Notes: a model not told the origin generated them from the letters alone. Positions 1-8,801 are shown, counted from the first letter of the stretch. The stretch: DNA of 64,000 bases from JAXMCI01 sp046349435 (GCA_046349435.1 JAXMCI010000030.1:23176-87175), one strand, 5' to 3'. Numbers and translations: made by a program.

Positions 1-176
1 AGTACGTGCTGGTCTGCACCAAGCCGCACGAGCGCTGGGTGCTCGCCCAGTTGACCGGCGTGCGCGGCAAGCCGGTCAAGCTCTCCAACCACGTCTTCGA
101 CCGCATCGAGGACGCGGAGTGGCACGTCTTCAAGCTGCGCTGGAAGAAGTACACGGGCCGCGACCTGCCGGACTGA
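1..176 (+). CDS. N,N-dimethylformamidase-type small subunit (3' part only)
   Basis: The reading frame beginning at base 3 encodes the last 57 residues of a small protein and stops with TGA at 174-176; the start lies outside the window. It aligns along its whole visible length with the complete small subunit at 61185-61487 (shared KYVLVCTKP, RLRWK/KLRWKK and TG near the end). It lies just upstream of a large-subunit gene, as the second pair does. In characterised DMFases the small subunit packs against the large catalytic subunit in an alpha/beta hetero-oligomer and has no catalytic residues of its own. The identification rests on this paralogy and on the neighbouring large subunit; the fragment alone would not be recognisable. 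Confidence 0.8.
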   Translation, partial: YVLVCTKPHERWVLAQLTGVRGKPVKLSNHVFDRIEDAEWHVFKLRWKKYTGRDLPD

Positions 177-303
177 GGCGGGCCGGACCGAGGCCGGGCC
201 GGGCGGCGCCCGCCGCGGTGCCGCCCCCTTCCGCCCGCCGCGCCGGACCGACGCGCCGCCGCCCCGCGGCCGGCGCCGTCCACCAACGGAGGATTTTCAG
301 GGG

Positions 304-2553
304 ATGAAGACGATCGTTGGCTATTCCGACAGGATCAGCGCCGTGCCCGGCGACAAGATCCGGTTCATGGTGAGCAGCATCGAGGGCAAGGCCTACCGGG
401 CCGAGATCGTCCGCATCATCCATGGCGACACCAACCCCAAGGGGCCGGGCTACCGCGAGGAGAAGATCCCCGGCACCACGGTCGAGGGCAGCCACCCCGG
501 CCGCAAGCAGGAGATCCATGCCGGCTCCTACGTCCTGGTGCCGGACGGACCGCACCTCGCGCTCGGCAGCTTCAGCCTGTCGGCGATGATCTGGCCGACC
601 ACGCCGGCCAAGGGCCGCCAGGCGCTGCTCGGCAAGTGGAGCGAGACCAACCGCAGCGGCTTCGCGCTGGTCATCGACGAGAAGGGCGCGGTCGCCCTGA
701 TGCTGGGCGACGGCAAGGGCGGGGTCGAGACCTTCAGCACCGGCAAGGCGCTGGTCGCCCGCGAGTGGTACCTCGTCTCGGCGACCTACGACGCCGCCAG
801 CAAGGCGGTGAAGGTCTACCAGGACCCGGTGGTCGACTACGCCCGCACCGACGATCGCGGCGAGGCCGCCGGCACCAGCAAGCTGGCCGCCCTCGGCCGC
901 AATGCCGCCGGCTTCGCGATGGCCGCCTGGCACCAGGGCGCCGACGGCAAGCGCCAGGTCTACGGCGCCTGCTACAACGGCAAGATCGACAGCCCGCGGC
1001 TCGCCGACCGGGCCCTGTCGCGCCACGAGCTGTCGCTGATCCACGGCCGTCCGGTGCCCGACCGGCTGCTGCCCGGCCTGGTCGCCGCCTGGGACTTCGC
1101 CGCCGACATCAGCTCGGTCAAGGTCAGCGACGCCTCGCCGAACCGCCTGCATGGCGAGGTCGTCAACATGCCGGCCCGCGCCATGAAGGGCTACAACTGG
1201 GACGGCAGCGAGATGTGCTGGCGGCACGCGCCCGAGCAGTATGGCGCGATCCACTTCCACGACGACGACCTCTACGATTCCGGCTGGGAGGTCGATTTCG
1301 AGTGGGTGGTGCCGGGCGGGCTGAAGAGCGGCGTCTACGCCGCCCATGTCTGGACCGACAGCGACGAGGACTACCTGCCCTTCTGCATCCGCCCGCCGCG
1401 CGGCAAGCCGACCGCCAAGGCTTGCTTCCTGCTGCCGACGGCGAGCTACATGGCCTATGCCAACGAGCACATGCCGACCAACGCGACGCTGGCCGAGCTG
1501 CTCACCGGCCAGCTGGCGGTGCTCTACCCGCACGACGTCTTCCTCAACGAGCATCGCGAGTACGGCGCCTCCAACTACGACACGCACTCGGACGGCAGCG
1601 GCGTCTGCTACTCCTCGCGGCTCCGGCCGATCCTCAACATGCGGCCGAAATACGCCTCCTGGCTGGGCGGCGCCGGCTCCTCGCTGTGGCAGTTCAACGC
1701 CGACTCGCACATCACCGACTGGCTCGAGGGGCAGGGCTTCGACTACGACGTGGTGACCGACGAGGACCTGCATTACGAGGGGCTCGACGTCATCGCCGGC
1801 TACAGCGTCATCCTCACCGGCAGCCACCCGGAATACTGGTCGAAGCAGGCCTGGGACGCGCTCGACGGCTTCAAGCGGCAGGGCGGCCGGCTGATGTATC
1901 TCGGCGCCAACGGCTGGTACTGGCGGGTCGCCTATCATCCGGAGAAGCCGGGCATGATGGAGGTGCGGCGCGCCGAGGGCGGCATCCGCGCCTGGGCCGC
2001 CGAGCCGGGCGAGTACTATCACAGCTTCACCGGCGAGTTCGGCGGGCTGTGGCGCCGCCAGGGCCGGCCGCCGCAGGTGATGGCCGGCACCGGCTTCTCG
2101 GCCCAGGGCTTCGACATCTCCTCCTACTACAAGCGCAAGCCGGACAGCTTCGACCCGCGCGCCGCCTTCATCTTCGAGGGCGTGGGGAAGGACGAGATCA
2201 TCGGCGATTTCGGCCTGATCGGCGACGGTGCGGCCGGTCTCGAGCTCGACCGGGCGGACCGGCTGCTCGGCACCCCGCCGAACGCGCTGGTGCTGGCCTC
2301 CTCCGAGGGCCACACCGACATCTACCTGGTGGTCTGCGAGGAGCTCCTGATCAACTACCCGGCGACCTCGGGCTCGCAGAGCGACCTGGTGCGCGCCGAC
2401 ATGGTCTTCTACGAGACGCCGTCGGGCGGCGCCGTGTTCTCGTCGAGCTCGATCGCCTGGGCGGGCAGCCTGTCGCACAACGGCTACGACAACAACGTCT
2501 CGCGCATCACCGGCAACGTGCTGAAGCGGTTCCTCGACGAGCGGCCGTTCTGA
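304..2553 (+). CDS. N,N-dimethylformamidase-type large (catalytic) subunit
   Basis: The protein has 749 aa, close to the roughly 760 aa of Paracoccus/Alcaligenes DMFase large subunits. These hydrolyse a tertiary amide to an amine plus an acid at a mononuclear iron held by tyrosines, a glutamate and a histidine. Residues about 75-180 look like a LamG/concanavalin-type domain (GSFSLSAMIWPTT). The C-terminal half carries the family core: THSDGSGVCYSSRLRPILN near 428-445, and a TGSHPEYW segment whose H508-x-E510 spacing fits the reported His/Glu iron ligands. AYAN near 385 and the tyrosines near 425-436 are candidate iron ligands. A GGAGG ribosome site precedes the ATG. The gene sits between the small subunit and an ABC importer, so the substrate is probably imported. 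The substrate itself is unknown; DMF is only one possibility. Confidence 0.85.
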   Translation: MKTIVGYSDRISAVPGDKIRFMVSSIEGKAYRAEIVRIIHGDTNPKGPGYREEKIPGTTVEGSHPGRKQEIHAGSYVLVPDGPHLALGSFSLSAMIWPTTPAKGRQALLGKWSETNRSGFALVIDEKGAVALMLGDGKGGVETFSTGKALVAREWYLVSATYDAASKAVKVYQDPVVDYARTDDRGEAAGTSKLAALGRNAAGFAMAAWHQGADGKRQVYGACYNGKIDSPRLADRALSRHELSLIHGRPVPDRLLPGLVAAWDFAADISSVKVSDASPNRLHGEVVNMPARAMKGYNWDGSEMCWRHAPEQYGAIHFHDDDLYDSGWEVDFEWVVPGGLKSGVYAAHVWTDSDEDYLPFCIRPPRGKPTAKACFLLPTASYMAYANEHMPTNATLAELLTGQLAVLYPHDVFLNEHREYGASNYDTHSDGSGVCYSSRLRPILNMRPKYASWLGGAGSSLWQFNADSHITDWLEGQGFDYDVVTDEDLHYEGLDVIAGYSVILTGSHPEYWSKQAWDALDGFKRQGGRLMYLGANGWYWRVAYHPEKPGMMEVRRAEGGIRAWAAEPGEYYHSFTGEFGGLWRRQGRPPQVMAGTGFSAQGFDISSYYKRKPDSFDPRAAFIFEGVGKDEIIGDFGLIGDGAAGLELDRADRLLGTPPNALVLASSEGHTDIYLVVCEELLINYPATSGSQSDLVRADMVFYETPSGGAVFSSSSIAWAGSLSHNGYDNNVSRITGNVLKRFLDERPF

Positions 2554-2599
2554 GCGGCGGCCGACCTCGTCCTCGAAGGCAGGGAGTGGGAGAACAACG

Positions 2600-3949
2600 A
2601 TGACCAAGCCAACCGATTCGGGCGCGGAGATCCTGCGCTCCACCATGCGCACCCCGGGCCGTCGCGGCTTCCTCAAGGGCGCCGCCGCGGCCGGCGTCGG
2701 CTCGGCCGCCATCCTGGCGAGCCTCAACAACGGCGCCAAGGCGGCGGGCGACCCGATCAAGGTGGGCGGCGCCGTGCCGATCACCGGCTGGGCGGCCGCC
2801 GACGGCATCGAGTTCCAGCGCGGCCTGCAGCTCGCCTGCGAGGAGATCAACGCGGCCGGCGGCATCCTCGGCCGGCCGCTCGAGCCGGTCTTCGAGGACA
2901 CCAAGGAGCAGGGCGCCGACAACCTGATCCCGGCGATCCAGCGCCTGATCGACAAGCACGGCGTGCACGCCATCATCAACGGCTACAACACCGGCGCGGT
3001 CTGCGCCGAGTACGACACGGTGGCCGACGCCGGCATCCTCTACATCCACCACAACACCGACATCACGCACCACAGCACGCTGAAGAAGGACCCGGACAAG
3101 TATTTCGGCATCTTCATGGGCGACCCGGCCGAGTACTGGTACGGCGCCGGCCTGCTCAAGTTCCTCAACGGGCTGGGCGAGAAGGGCCTCTGGAAGAAGC
3201 CGAACGACAAGATCGCGATCGTCACCGGCTCGCAGAACTACAGCGTGGTGATCGCCGGGGCGATCCGCGACAACGCCGAGAAGTACGGCTGGAAGGTCGG
3301 CCTGTTCGAGACGGTCGTCGTGCCGATCTCCGAATGGGGCCCGACGCTGGCCAAGCTGCGCGCCGACCCGCCGGCGGTGATCGCCGTCACCCACTGGGTG
3401 CCGCAGGACCTGGCGCAGTTCATGCTGCAGTTCGTGCCCTCGCCGACCAACAGCCTGGTCTACATGCAGTACGGCCCGTCGCTGGCGGCCTTCCGCGAGA
3501 TCGGCAAGGAATCCACCAACGGCGTGCTCTACTCGACCGTGGTCGCCTCGCTGCAGGACGAGATGGGCCAGGCCTTCGCCAAGCGCTACAGGGACAAGTT
3601 CGGCGCCAATGCCAGCCCGCTGGTCGGCGCGCAGCCCTATGATTCCTGCCACTACTGGGCGCTCGCCGCGGCGATCGCCGGCGGCACCGGCGCGCCGGGC
3701 GAGGCCGAGCAGAACAAGAAGGTGTCGACGCGGCTGCGCAACCTGATCTATCGCGGCGTGCTCGGCACGACCAAGTGGTTCATCCCGGAGCAGGCGGCGA
3801 CGCCCTATCCGGACGCCACCAACGACCCCTCGCTCGGCATGCCGCACCAGTACCTGCAGATCCAGGACTACACCAAGGAGCCGGGCCTGATCGCGCCCTC
3901 GCCCTACGAGACGACCTCGTTCAAGATGCCGCCGTGGATCAAGGCGTAA
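2600..3949 (+). CDS. ABC transporter substrate-binding protein, branched-chain amino acid/amide type
   Basis: This 449-aa periplasmic binding protein belongs to the Peripla_BP_6 (Leu/Ile/Val, urea, amide) superfamily. The N-terminus has a twin-arginine signal (GRRGFLKGAAAAG, about residues 14-26), so it is probably exported folded. The mature protein begins near DPIKVGGAVPITGWAA and has the usual two-lobe pattern (GLQLACEEINAAGGILGRP, then ALAAAIAGG). It follows the DMFase large subunit by 46 nt and overlaps the ATPase gene start, so it is the first component of the importer encoded here. The ligand is not readable from sequence. Its position suggests the amide that the DMFase-like enzyme hydrolyses. 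Confidence 0.85.
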   Translation: MTKPTDSGAEILRSTMRTPGRRGFLKGAAAAGVGSAAILASLNNGAKAAGDPIKVGGAVPITGWAAADGIEFQRGLQLACEEINAAGGILGRPLEPVFEDTKEQGADNLIPAIQRLIDKHGVHAIINGYNTGAVCAEYDTVADAGILYIHHNTDITHHSTLKKDPDKYFGIFMGDPAEYWYGAGLLKFLNGLGEKGLWKKPNDKIAIVTGSQNYSVVIAGAIRDNAEKYGWKVGLFETVVVPISEWGPTLAKLRADPPAVIAVTHWVPQDLAQFMLQFVPSPTNSLVYMQYGPSLAAFREIGKESTNGVLYSTVVASLQDEMGQAFAKRYRDKFGANASPLVGAQPYDSCHYWALAAAIAGGTGAPGEAEQNKKVSTRLRNLIYRGVLGTTKWFIPEQAATPYPDATNDPSLGMPHQYLQIQDYTKEPGLIAPSPYETTSFKMPPWIKA

Positions 3950-4773
3950 CGACGGCAGCAACGACCAGCCAGCCGCTGCTGGCGTGCCGGGGAGTGACCA
4001 AGCTCTTCGGCGCGCTGGCGGCGGTGAACAACCTCAGCTTCGAGGTGGCACGCGGCGAGGTGCTCGGCATCGGCGGGCCGAACGGCGCCGGCAAGACCAC
4101 CCTCTTCGAGGTGATTTCCGGCTTCAACCGGGCCGACCGCGGCCAGGTCGGGTTCGACGGCGACGACATCACCGCCTGGACGCCGGAGCGCATCTGCCAC
4201 CGCGGCATCGCCCGCACCTTCCAGATGAATGCCGGCTTCGACACGCTGACGGCGCGCGAGAACGTGCTGGTCGCCAGCTATTTCGGAGCCTCCAACCGGA
4301 CCGTGCCGGGGCTGCGCTTCAGCCGCGCCGCGGCCGAGCGCGCCGATGCCGCGCTCGCCCGGGTCGGCATCGCCGACCGGCGCAACGAGACCGTGCGCGA
4401 CCTCCCGGTGCTCGACCGCAAGCTGCTGATGATCGCCAGCGCCATCGCCAGCGAGCCCAAGCTGCTGCTGATGGACGAGCCGGTGGGCGGCCTCAACCCC
4501 GAGGAGATCGGCACCATCCTGCGGATCGTCACCGGGCTGGCCGAGAGCGGCGTGACACTGATCCTGATCGAGCACGTGATGCGCTTCCTGGTGCAGCTCT
4601 CGACCCGGGTGATGATCCTGCATCACGGCGAGAAGATCTACGAAGGCTCCGCCGAGGGCATGGTGCGCGACCGCACCGTGGTCGGCGTCTATCTCGGCGA
4701 GGGCACCTCGGGCCGGCTCGCCGACTTCCTCTCCCATCAGGCCGGCGATGCCCGACCCGTCGCTCATCCTTGA
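3934..4773 (+). CDS. ABC transporter ATP-binding protein, LivG-like, degenerate signature motif
   Basis: This is one of two ATPase subunits of the importer. I chose the GTG at 3934, which overlaps the end of the binding-protein gene by 16 nt, because no ATG lies before the first beta strand (LLACRGVTKLFG). Walker A (GPNGAGKTT) starts at residue 48 and Walker B (LLLMDEPVGGL) at 177, and the LivG-type C-terminal extension (HHGEKIYEG) is present. The ABC signature, expected as LSxGQ, reads LPVLD at residues 157-161. The partner at 4748 has a canonical LSGGE, so one of the two composite ATP sites in the heterodimer may be weak. The start codon is less certain than the rest. Confidence 0.85.
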   Translation: MDQGVTTAATTSQPLLACRGVTKLFGALAAVNNLSFEVARGEVLGIGGPNGAGKTTLFEVISGFNRADRGQVGFDGDDITAWTPERICHRGIARTFQMNAGFDTLTARENVLVASYFGASNRTVPGLRFSRAAAERADAALARVGIADRRNETVRDLPVLDRKLLMIASAIASEPKLLLMDEPVGGLNPEEIGTILRIVTGLAESGVTLILIEHVMRFLVQLSTRVMILHHGEKIYEGSAEGMVRDRTVVGVYLGEGTSGRLADFLSHQAGDARPVAHP

Positions 4774-5464
4774 CGGCGTCTGCGCCGGCTATCACGGCGC
4801 CCAGGTGCTGAATCGCCTGTCGCTCGAGGTGCCGGCCGGCAAGCTCGTCACCATCATCGGCCCGAACGGCCACGGCAAGACGACGCTGCTGCGCTGCATC
4901 TCCGGCCTGGTCCGGCCGAGCGCCGGCGAGATCCGCTTCGGCGAGACCGTGCTGACCCGGCTGCGCCCCGACCGGGTCGTCGCCGCCGGGGTGGTGCACA
5001 TCCCGCAGGGCGACCTGCTGTTCCCCGGCATGTCGGTGCGCGACAACCTGCTGATGGGCGCCTACCTGCCCGGCCCCTATGCGGCGCGGCAGCGCCGGAT
5101 GGCCGAGGTCTACCGGCTGCTGCCCAAGCTGGAGGAGCGCCAGGGGCAGACCGCCAGCACGCTGTCGGGCGGCGAGCGACGGATGCTGGCGATCGGCCGC
5201 GGCCTGATGGCCGAAGGCCGCATCCTGCTGATCGACGAGCCTTCGCTCGGCCTGGCGCCGATCGTCATCGACCAGATCTACGAGGCGATCGACGGCCTCC
5301 GGCGGGCCGGCCAGACGATCCTGCTGGTCGAGGAGAACGCGAGCCGCGTGCTCGGCCTCGCCGACACCGTCTACCTGCTCGACAACGGCCAGATGGTCTG
5401 GCAGGGCGCGGCGAGCGAGCTCGCCTCGCGCCCCGAGCTGCTCGCGACCTATCTCGGCGGGTAG
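4748..5464 (+). CDS. ABC transporter ATP-binding protein, LivF-like
   Basis: This 238-aa ATPase is the partner of the preceding LivG-like subunit. It has Walker A GPNGHGKTT, a canonical signature LSGGE at residues 139-143, Walker B ILLIDEPSLGLAP and the H-loop replaced by E (LLVEENASR), as is common in LivF proteins. Its ATG overlaps the previous gene by 26 nt, indicating translational coupling. A 79-nt palindromic element follows it, before the first permease gene. Confidence 0.88.
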   Translation: MPDPSLILDGVCAGYHGAQVLNRLSLEVPAGKLVTIIGPNGHGKTTLLRCISGLVRPSAGEIRFGETVLTRLRPDRVVAAGVVHIPQGDLLFPGMSVRDNLLMGAYLPGPYAARQRRMAEVYRLLPKLEERQGQTASTLSGGERRMLAIGRGLMAEGRILLIDEPSLGLAPIVIDQIYEAIDGLRRAGQTILLVEENASRVLGLADTVYLLDNGQMVWQGAASELASRPELLATYLGG

Positions 5465-5506
5465 GGCAATGATCGACCAGACGCGCCCCACGGCGATCCC
5501 CGGTCT

Positions 5507-5585
5507 GTCATCCCGGCGAAAGCCGGGATCCATCGATCCACCAACGCGATGCGGCGAGATGGATCCCGGCTTTCGCCGGGATGAC
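5507..5585. repeat. 79-nt interspersed palindromic element, copy 1
   Basis: Two perfect 27-nt inverted arms (5507-5533 and 5559-5585) begin GTCATCCCGGCGAAAGCC and flank a 25-nt interior. A second copy of identical length, with a similar interior (ACGYGATGCGGCG), lies at 52754-52832. The element sits between livF-like and livH-like genes of one operon. It resembles the REP/BIME-like palindromes that are dispersed in many alphaproteobacterial genomes. Confidence 0.9.
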
Positions 5586-5661
5586 ATCGAGAGGATCTGG
5601 TCCGCAGCGCCTTATGCGGCGTGCGACGCGCGACGCACCGCAGACGGGCGGGCGTAGCGCG

Positions 5662-6540
5662 ATGGACACCGTCCTCCAGGTCGTGGTCAGCGGGCTGACG
5701 CTCGGCGCCATGTACGCGCTCAGCACCATCGGGCTGTCGCTCGTCTGGGGCTCGCTCAACATGCTGAACATGGCGCAGGGCGTGATGCTGGCGCTGGGCG
5801 GCTACGCCGCCTATGCCGCCGTCACCGCGCTCGGCCTGCCGGCGGTGCTGGCCCTGCCGGTGGCGATGCTCGCCGGCTTCCTCTTCGGGCTGCTGATCTA
5901 CTTCGCCATCGTCCGCTTCATGCTGAACGATCCGGCCTTCGAGACCAACGTCATCATCGCCACGGTCGGGGTCGCCATCGTGCTGGAGAACCTGATCCTC
6001 AAGGCGTTCGGCGCCTACCCCTTCAGCCAGCCCTTCCAGCTGCCCGACGGGCTCCGGCTGGGCGCCGTCTACGTGCCCTACCAGAACCTGCTGATCATCG
6101 CCGTGTCGCTGGTCCTGATGGCGGCGACCGCCTGGCTGATCGGCCGCACCCGCATGGGCCGGGCGATCCGCGCCACCGCGCAGAACCGCGACGGAGCGCT
6201 GCTGATGGGCGTGCCGGTCCGGCTGGTCTTCGCCCAGGTGCTGGCGCTGGGCGGCGTGCTGGCGGCGGTGTCGGGCGTGATGCTGAGCTCGATCACCACG
6301 CTGGCGCCCACCATGGGCTACGACCCGATGCTGAAGGCCTTCATCATCTGCGTCATCGCCGGGCTCGGCAACACGGTGGGGGCGCTGATCGCCGCCTTCG
6401 GGCTGGGCGTGCTGGAGGCCGCCGTGCAGTTCCTGCTCGGCGTGCGCTTCGCCTTCCCGGTGCTGCTGCTGCTGGTGATCGTGGCGCTGATCCTGCGGCC
6501 GGAGGGCATCTTCACCCGGCGCCGGGCGGTGCGGCAATGA
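5662..6540 (+). CDS. ABC transporter permease, LivH-like
   Basis: This 292-aa integral membrane protein has about eight hydrophobic segments and the LivH-type start (VSGLTLGAMYALSTIGLSLVWG; MLNMAQGVMLALGGY). I chose the ATG at 5662; an in-frame upstream ATG at 5581 lies inside the palindromic repeat and is not credible. It would form the inner-membrane channel together with the next gene, whose start it overlaps by 4 nt (ATGA). Confidence 0.87.
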   Translation: MDTVLQVVVSGLTLGAMYALSTIGLSLVWGSLNMLNMAQGVMLALGGYAAYAAVTALGLPAVLALPVAMLAGFLFGLLIYFAIVRFMLNDPAFETNVIIATVGVAIVLENLILKAFGAYPFSQPFQLPDGLRLGAVYVPYQNLLIIAVSLVLMAATAWLIGRTRMGRAIRATAQNRDGALLMGVPVRLVFAQVLALGGVLAAVSGVMLSSITTLAPTMGYDPMLKAFIICVIAGLGNTVGALIAAFGLGVLEAAVQFLLGVRFAFPVLLLLVIVALILRPEGIFTRRRAVRQ

Positions 6541-7550
6541 GGTGGCGCGACCTCGCCATCGGGCTGGTCGTCCTGGCCGCCTTCATCGCGATTCCGTTCG
6601 CGCAGCCCTCGCGCTACGCCATCGGCCAGCTCACCCTGTTCTTCATCTGGGCCACCGTGGTCACCCAGTGGAACCTGGTGTTCGGCGTGGCCGGCATCTT
6701 CTCGCTGGCGCAGATGGCGCTGTTCGCGCTCGGCGGCTACGCCACCGGCATGATGGGCCTCTATCTCAACTGGTCGCTGTGGGCGGCCCTGCCGGTCGGC
6801 GGGCTGGTCGCGGTCGTCGCCAGCCTGCTGGTCGGCGCCGCCTGCCTGCGGCTGCGCGGCGCCTATGTCGCGCTGCTGACGCTCGCCATCGCCCAGGTGA
6901 TGTACGTGATGATCATCACCGACACCGGCTGCTTCATGATGGACGGCGTGACCTGCCGCAACTTCACCGGCGGCACGCGCGGCCTGGCCAAGTTCGGCGA
7001 TTTCGGCTTCCGCCACCTGCTCGGCTACAAGTGGGTGATCGGCGACTACTACCTGGCGCTGGCGGTGCTGGCGCTCGCCACCATCGTCTCGCTGGTGCTG
7101 ATCGCCAGCCCGCTCGGCGTCGCCTTCAAGGCGCTGCGCGACAACCAGGGCTATGCCCGCTCGCGCGGCGTCAGCCGCTTCAAGTACCAGATGCTGGTGT
7201 TCGCGGTGTCGGCCTTCTTCACCGGACTGGCCGGCGGCGTCTATGCCGGCCACTTCACGGTGATGGGCGCCAACGCGCTCTATCTCTCGCCGATGCTGTT
7301 CCTGCTGGCGATGATGATCGTCGGCGGCGCCGGCCGCGCCTGGGGGCCGCTCGCCGGCGCCGCCCTGCTGATGCTGATCGACGAGCAGCTCAAGGACTAT
7401 GTCGAGTACCGCAACATCGGGCTCGGCCTGGTGCTGATCCTCTTCGTCCTGCTCTGGCCGAAGGGCATCGTCGGCACGATCGAGGAATCCCGCTGGTTCC
7501 GGAAGCGCAAGCCGGCACGGGCGGGGACGGCCGGGGCCGAGGCGAAGTAG
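6537..7550 (+). CDS. ABC transporter permease, LivM-like
   Basis: This 337-aa multi-pass membrane protein carries the LivM hallmarks: GVAGIFSLAQMALFALGGYATG in an early segment, and the coupling region around ALRDNQGYARSRGVSRFKYQ that contacts the ATPases. It is the last gene of the DMFase/importer operon. Its stop lies only 7 nt from the stop of the convergent microcompartment operon, leaving no room for a conventional terminator. Confidence 0.87.
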   Translation: MRWRDLAIGLVVLAAFIAIPFAQPSRYAIGQLTLFFIWATVVTQWNLVFGVAGIFSLAQMALFALGGYATGMMGLYLNWSLWAALPVGGLVAVVASLLVGAACLRLRGAYVALLTLAIAQVMYVMIITDTGCFMMDGVTCRNFTGGTRGLAKFGDFGFRHLLGYKWVIGDYYLALAVLALATIVSLVLIASPLGVAFKALRDNQGYARSRGVSRFKYQMLVFAVSAFFTGLAGGVYAGHFTVMGANALYLSPMLFLLAMMIVGGAGRAWGPLAGAALLMLIDEQLKDYVEYRNIGLGLVLILFVLLWPKGIVGTIEESRWFRKRKPARAGTAGAEAK

Positions 7551-7557
7551 GGCCCGC

Positions 7558-8193
7558 TCACCGGCCGGCGGCGCGGCCCTCCAGGCCGCCGAGCACCGCC
7601 TCGATGCGGGCCCGCGCCGTCTCGCAGTCGGCGCGGCGGCCGGCCAGGAACAGCCGGCCGCTGGCGCCGATCATCTGGACGTCGACCAGGGTGATGCCGG
7701 GCGCCGCCTTCTCGGCCTCGTTGGCCGCCACCGAGGCGAACAGCGCCGGCTCCAGCTCGTAGAGCAGCAGCGACTGGCCGGGCAGTAGCATCGAGGCCTC
7801 GCGCGTGCGGTTGAGGATGATGGCGTGCTGGTCGGAGACGTCGGCGATGATGTCGGCGAAGAGGGTGCGCGGCCGCAGCTGGTCGGCGGCCTTGCGGCCG
7901 ATGCCGGCGAGGATCGCCTCCCCCGCCGCCCGCAGCGCCGGCAGGTCGGGCGAGTGCAGCTCGAGGATGCCGTATTGCCGCTCGACATAGAGCAGGCCCG
8001 GCTCCATCTCGGGCAGGTGCTTCAGCGCCAGGTCGCAGACGCGGTGGATGGCGAGCGCCGGCGCCACCTCGATGATCAGGCTGTGCTCGCCCTCGAGCGG
8101 CGGGTAGCCGCGCGCCCGGGTCGGCGTCGCCATGTAGGCGGCGAACTGCCGGGCCAGGCTCTCGACCAGCAGGTAGACGCGCAGCTCGGTCAC
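7558..8193 (-). CDS. Microcompartment shell protein, BMC-T (tandem BMC domains)
   Basis: This 211-aa protein has two BMC domains in tandem, which is about the length of BMC-T trimers. The N-terminal half contains LRVYLLVESLARQFAAYM and IIEVAPALAIHRVCDLALKH; the second half contains ILNRTREASMLLPGQSLLLYE and EAEKAAPGITLVDVQMIGASGR. It is paralogous to the BMC-T at 9313-9921 (shared VERQ.G.LE.H, NEAEKAA, IGA.GR). Such trimers form pseudo-hexameric shell tiles with central pores. It is the last gene of the leftward microcompartment operon. Confidence 0.88.
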   Translation of the reverse strand: MTELRVYLLVESLARQFAAYMATPTRARGYPPLEGEHSLIIEVAPALAIHRVCDLALKHLPEMEPGLLYVERQYGILELHSPDLPALRAAGEAILAGIGRKAADQLRPRTLFADIIADVSDQHAIILNRTREASMLLPGQSLLLYELEPALFASVAANEAEKAAPGITLVDVQMIGASGRLFLAGRRADCETARARIEAVLGGLEGRAAGR

Positions 8194-8239
8194 CGGCCGG
8201 CCTCCTCAGGCGCCGGCCGGCCGCGCGCCGCGGCGCGCC

Positions 8240-8521
8240 TCACTTCGTCGCGGCCGTGCCGAAATGCTTGGCGAGGTCGGGATGGGGCCGCGGGATGACG
8301 TGCACCGAGACCAGCGTGCCGACGCTGGTCGCGGCCTCGGCGCCGGCCTCGGTCGCCGCCTTCACCGCGCCGACGTCGCCGTTGACGATCACCGCCACCA
8401 GCCCGTCGCCGACCTGCTCGCGGCCGACGATGGTGACGTTGGCGGCCTTGACCATGGCGTCGGCCGCCGCCAGCGCGGCGACGAAGCCCTTGGTCTCGAT
8501 CATTCCGATTGCGTTGGACAT
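8240..8521 (-). CDS. Microcompartment shell protein, BMC-H (hexamer)
   Basis: This 93-aa protein is a typical BMC-H of the EutM/PduA/CsoS1 fold: it opens GMIETKGFVAALAAADAMVK and closes VHVIPRPH. The residues expected to line the central pore (KIGSG in many homologues) read QVGDG here, placing an acidic residue at the pore. That could favour a cationic solute such as an amino alcohol, though this is inference. It would be the main facet protein of the shell, since the operon encodes only one BMC-H. Confidence 0.92.
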   Translation of the reverse strand: MSNAIGMIETKGFVAALAAADAMVKAANVTIVGREQVGDGLVAVIVNGDVGAVKAATEAGAEAATSVGTLVSVHVIPRPHPDLAKHFGTAATK

Positions 8522-8534
8522 GGTTTCTCCCTCC

Positions 8535-8801
8535 TCAGCGGGTCTTGGTCTTGCCGGGCGATGCCGGCTGGTCGATCAGGCCGATGATCAGCGCGTCGAT
8601 CGGGATCTTGCCGCCGCCGAGCCACGAGGCGGCGGTCGAGCCGGTCACCACCATCACCTCCTCGCCCTCGCCGCAGCCGAGCACGTCGAAGGCGAGCAGG
8701 CGGCTGCCGCCCTCGGTCTCGACCTCGAGGAAGGCGCCGGCCGGGATGTGCTCGAGCCGCTTGGTCGCCCAGTAGCGGCCGACCACGGTGCCGCGGATCA
8801 T
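8535..8801 (-). CDS. Microcompartment vertex protein, BMC-P (EutN/CcmL family)
   Basis: This 88-aa protein has the EutN/CcmL/CsoS4 features: RGTVVGRYWATKRLEHI at the start, LLAFDVLGCGEGEEVMVVTGSTA in the middle, and IDALIIGLID near the end. Members form pentamers that cap the vertices of the shell. One BMC-P, one BMC-H and two BMC-T is a minimal closed-shell set. The start overlaps the stop of the upstream 169-aa gene by 4 nt. Confidence 0.92.
   Translation of the reverse strand: MIRGTVVGRYWATKRLEHIPAGAFLEVETEGGSRLLAFDVLGCGEGEEVMVVTGSTAASWLGGGKIPIDALIIGLIDQPASPGKTKTR

Noticed and set aside
1..2553. Left and right DMFase-type pairs as a recent inverted duplication
   Set aside because: The two large subunits agree at only about half of positions in their best half and have different neighbours, so any duplication is old.
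130..2979. 949-aa open frame on the minus strand opposite the DMFase large subunit
   Set aside because: Composition is an antisense shadow of high-GC coding sequence; no domain pattern, while the plus-strand frame is a clear family member.
5581..5661. Upstream ATG for the LivH-like gene
   Set aside because: It lies in the end of the palindrome at 5507-5585; the product from 5662 has the proper LivH start.
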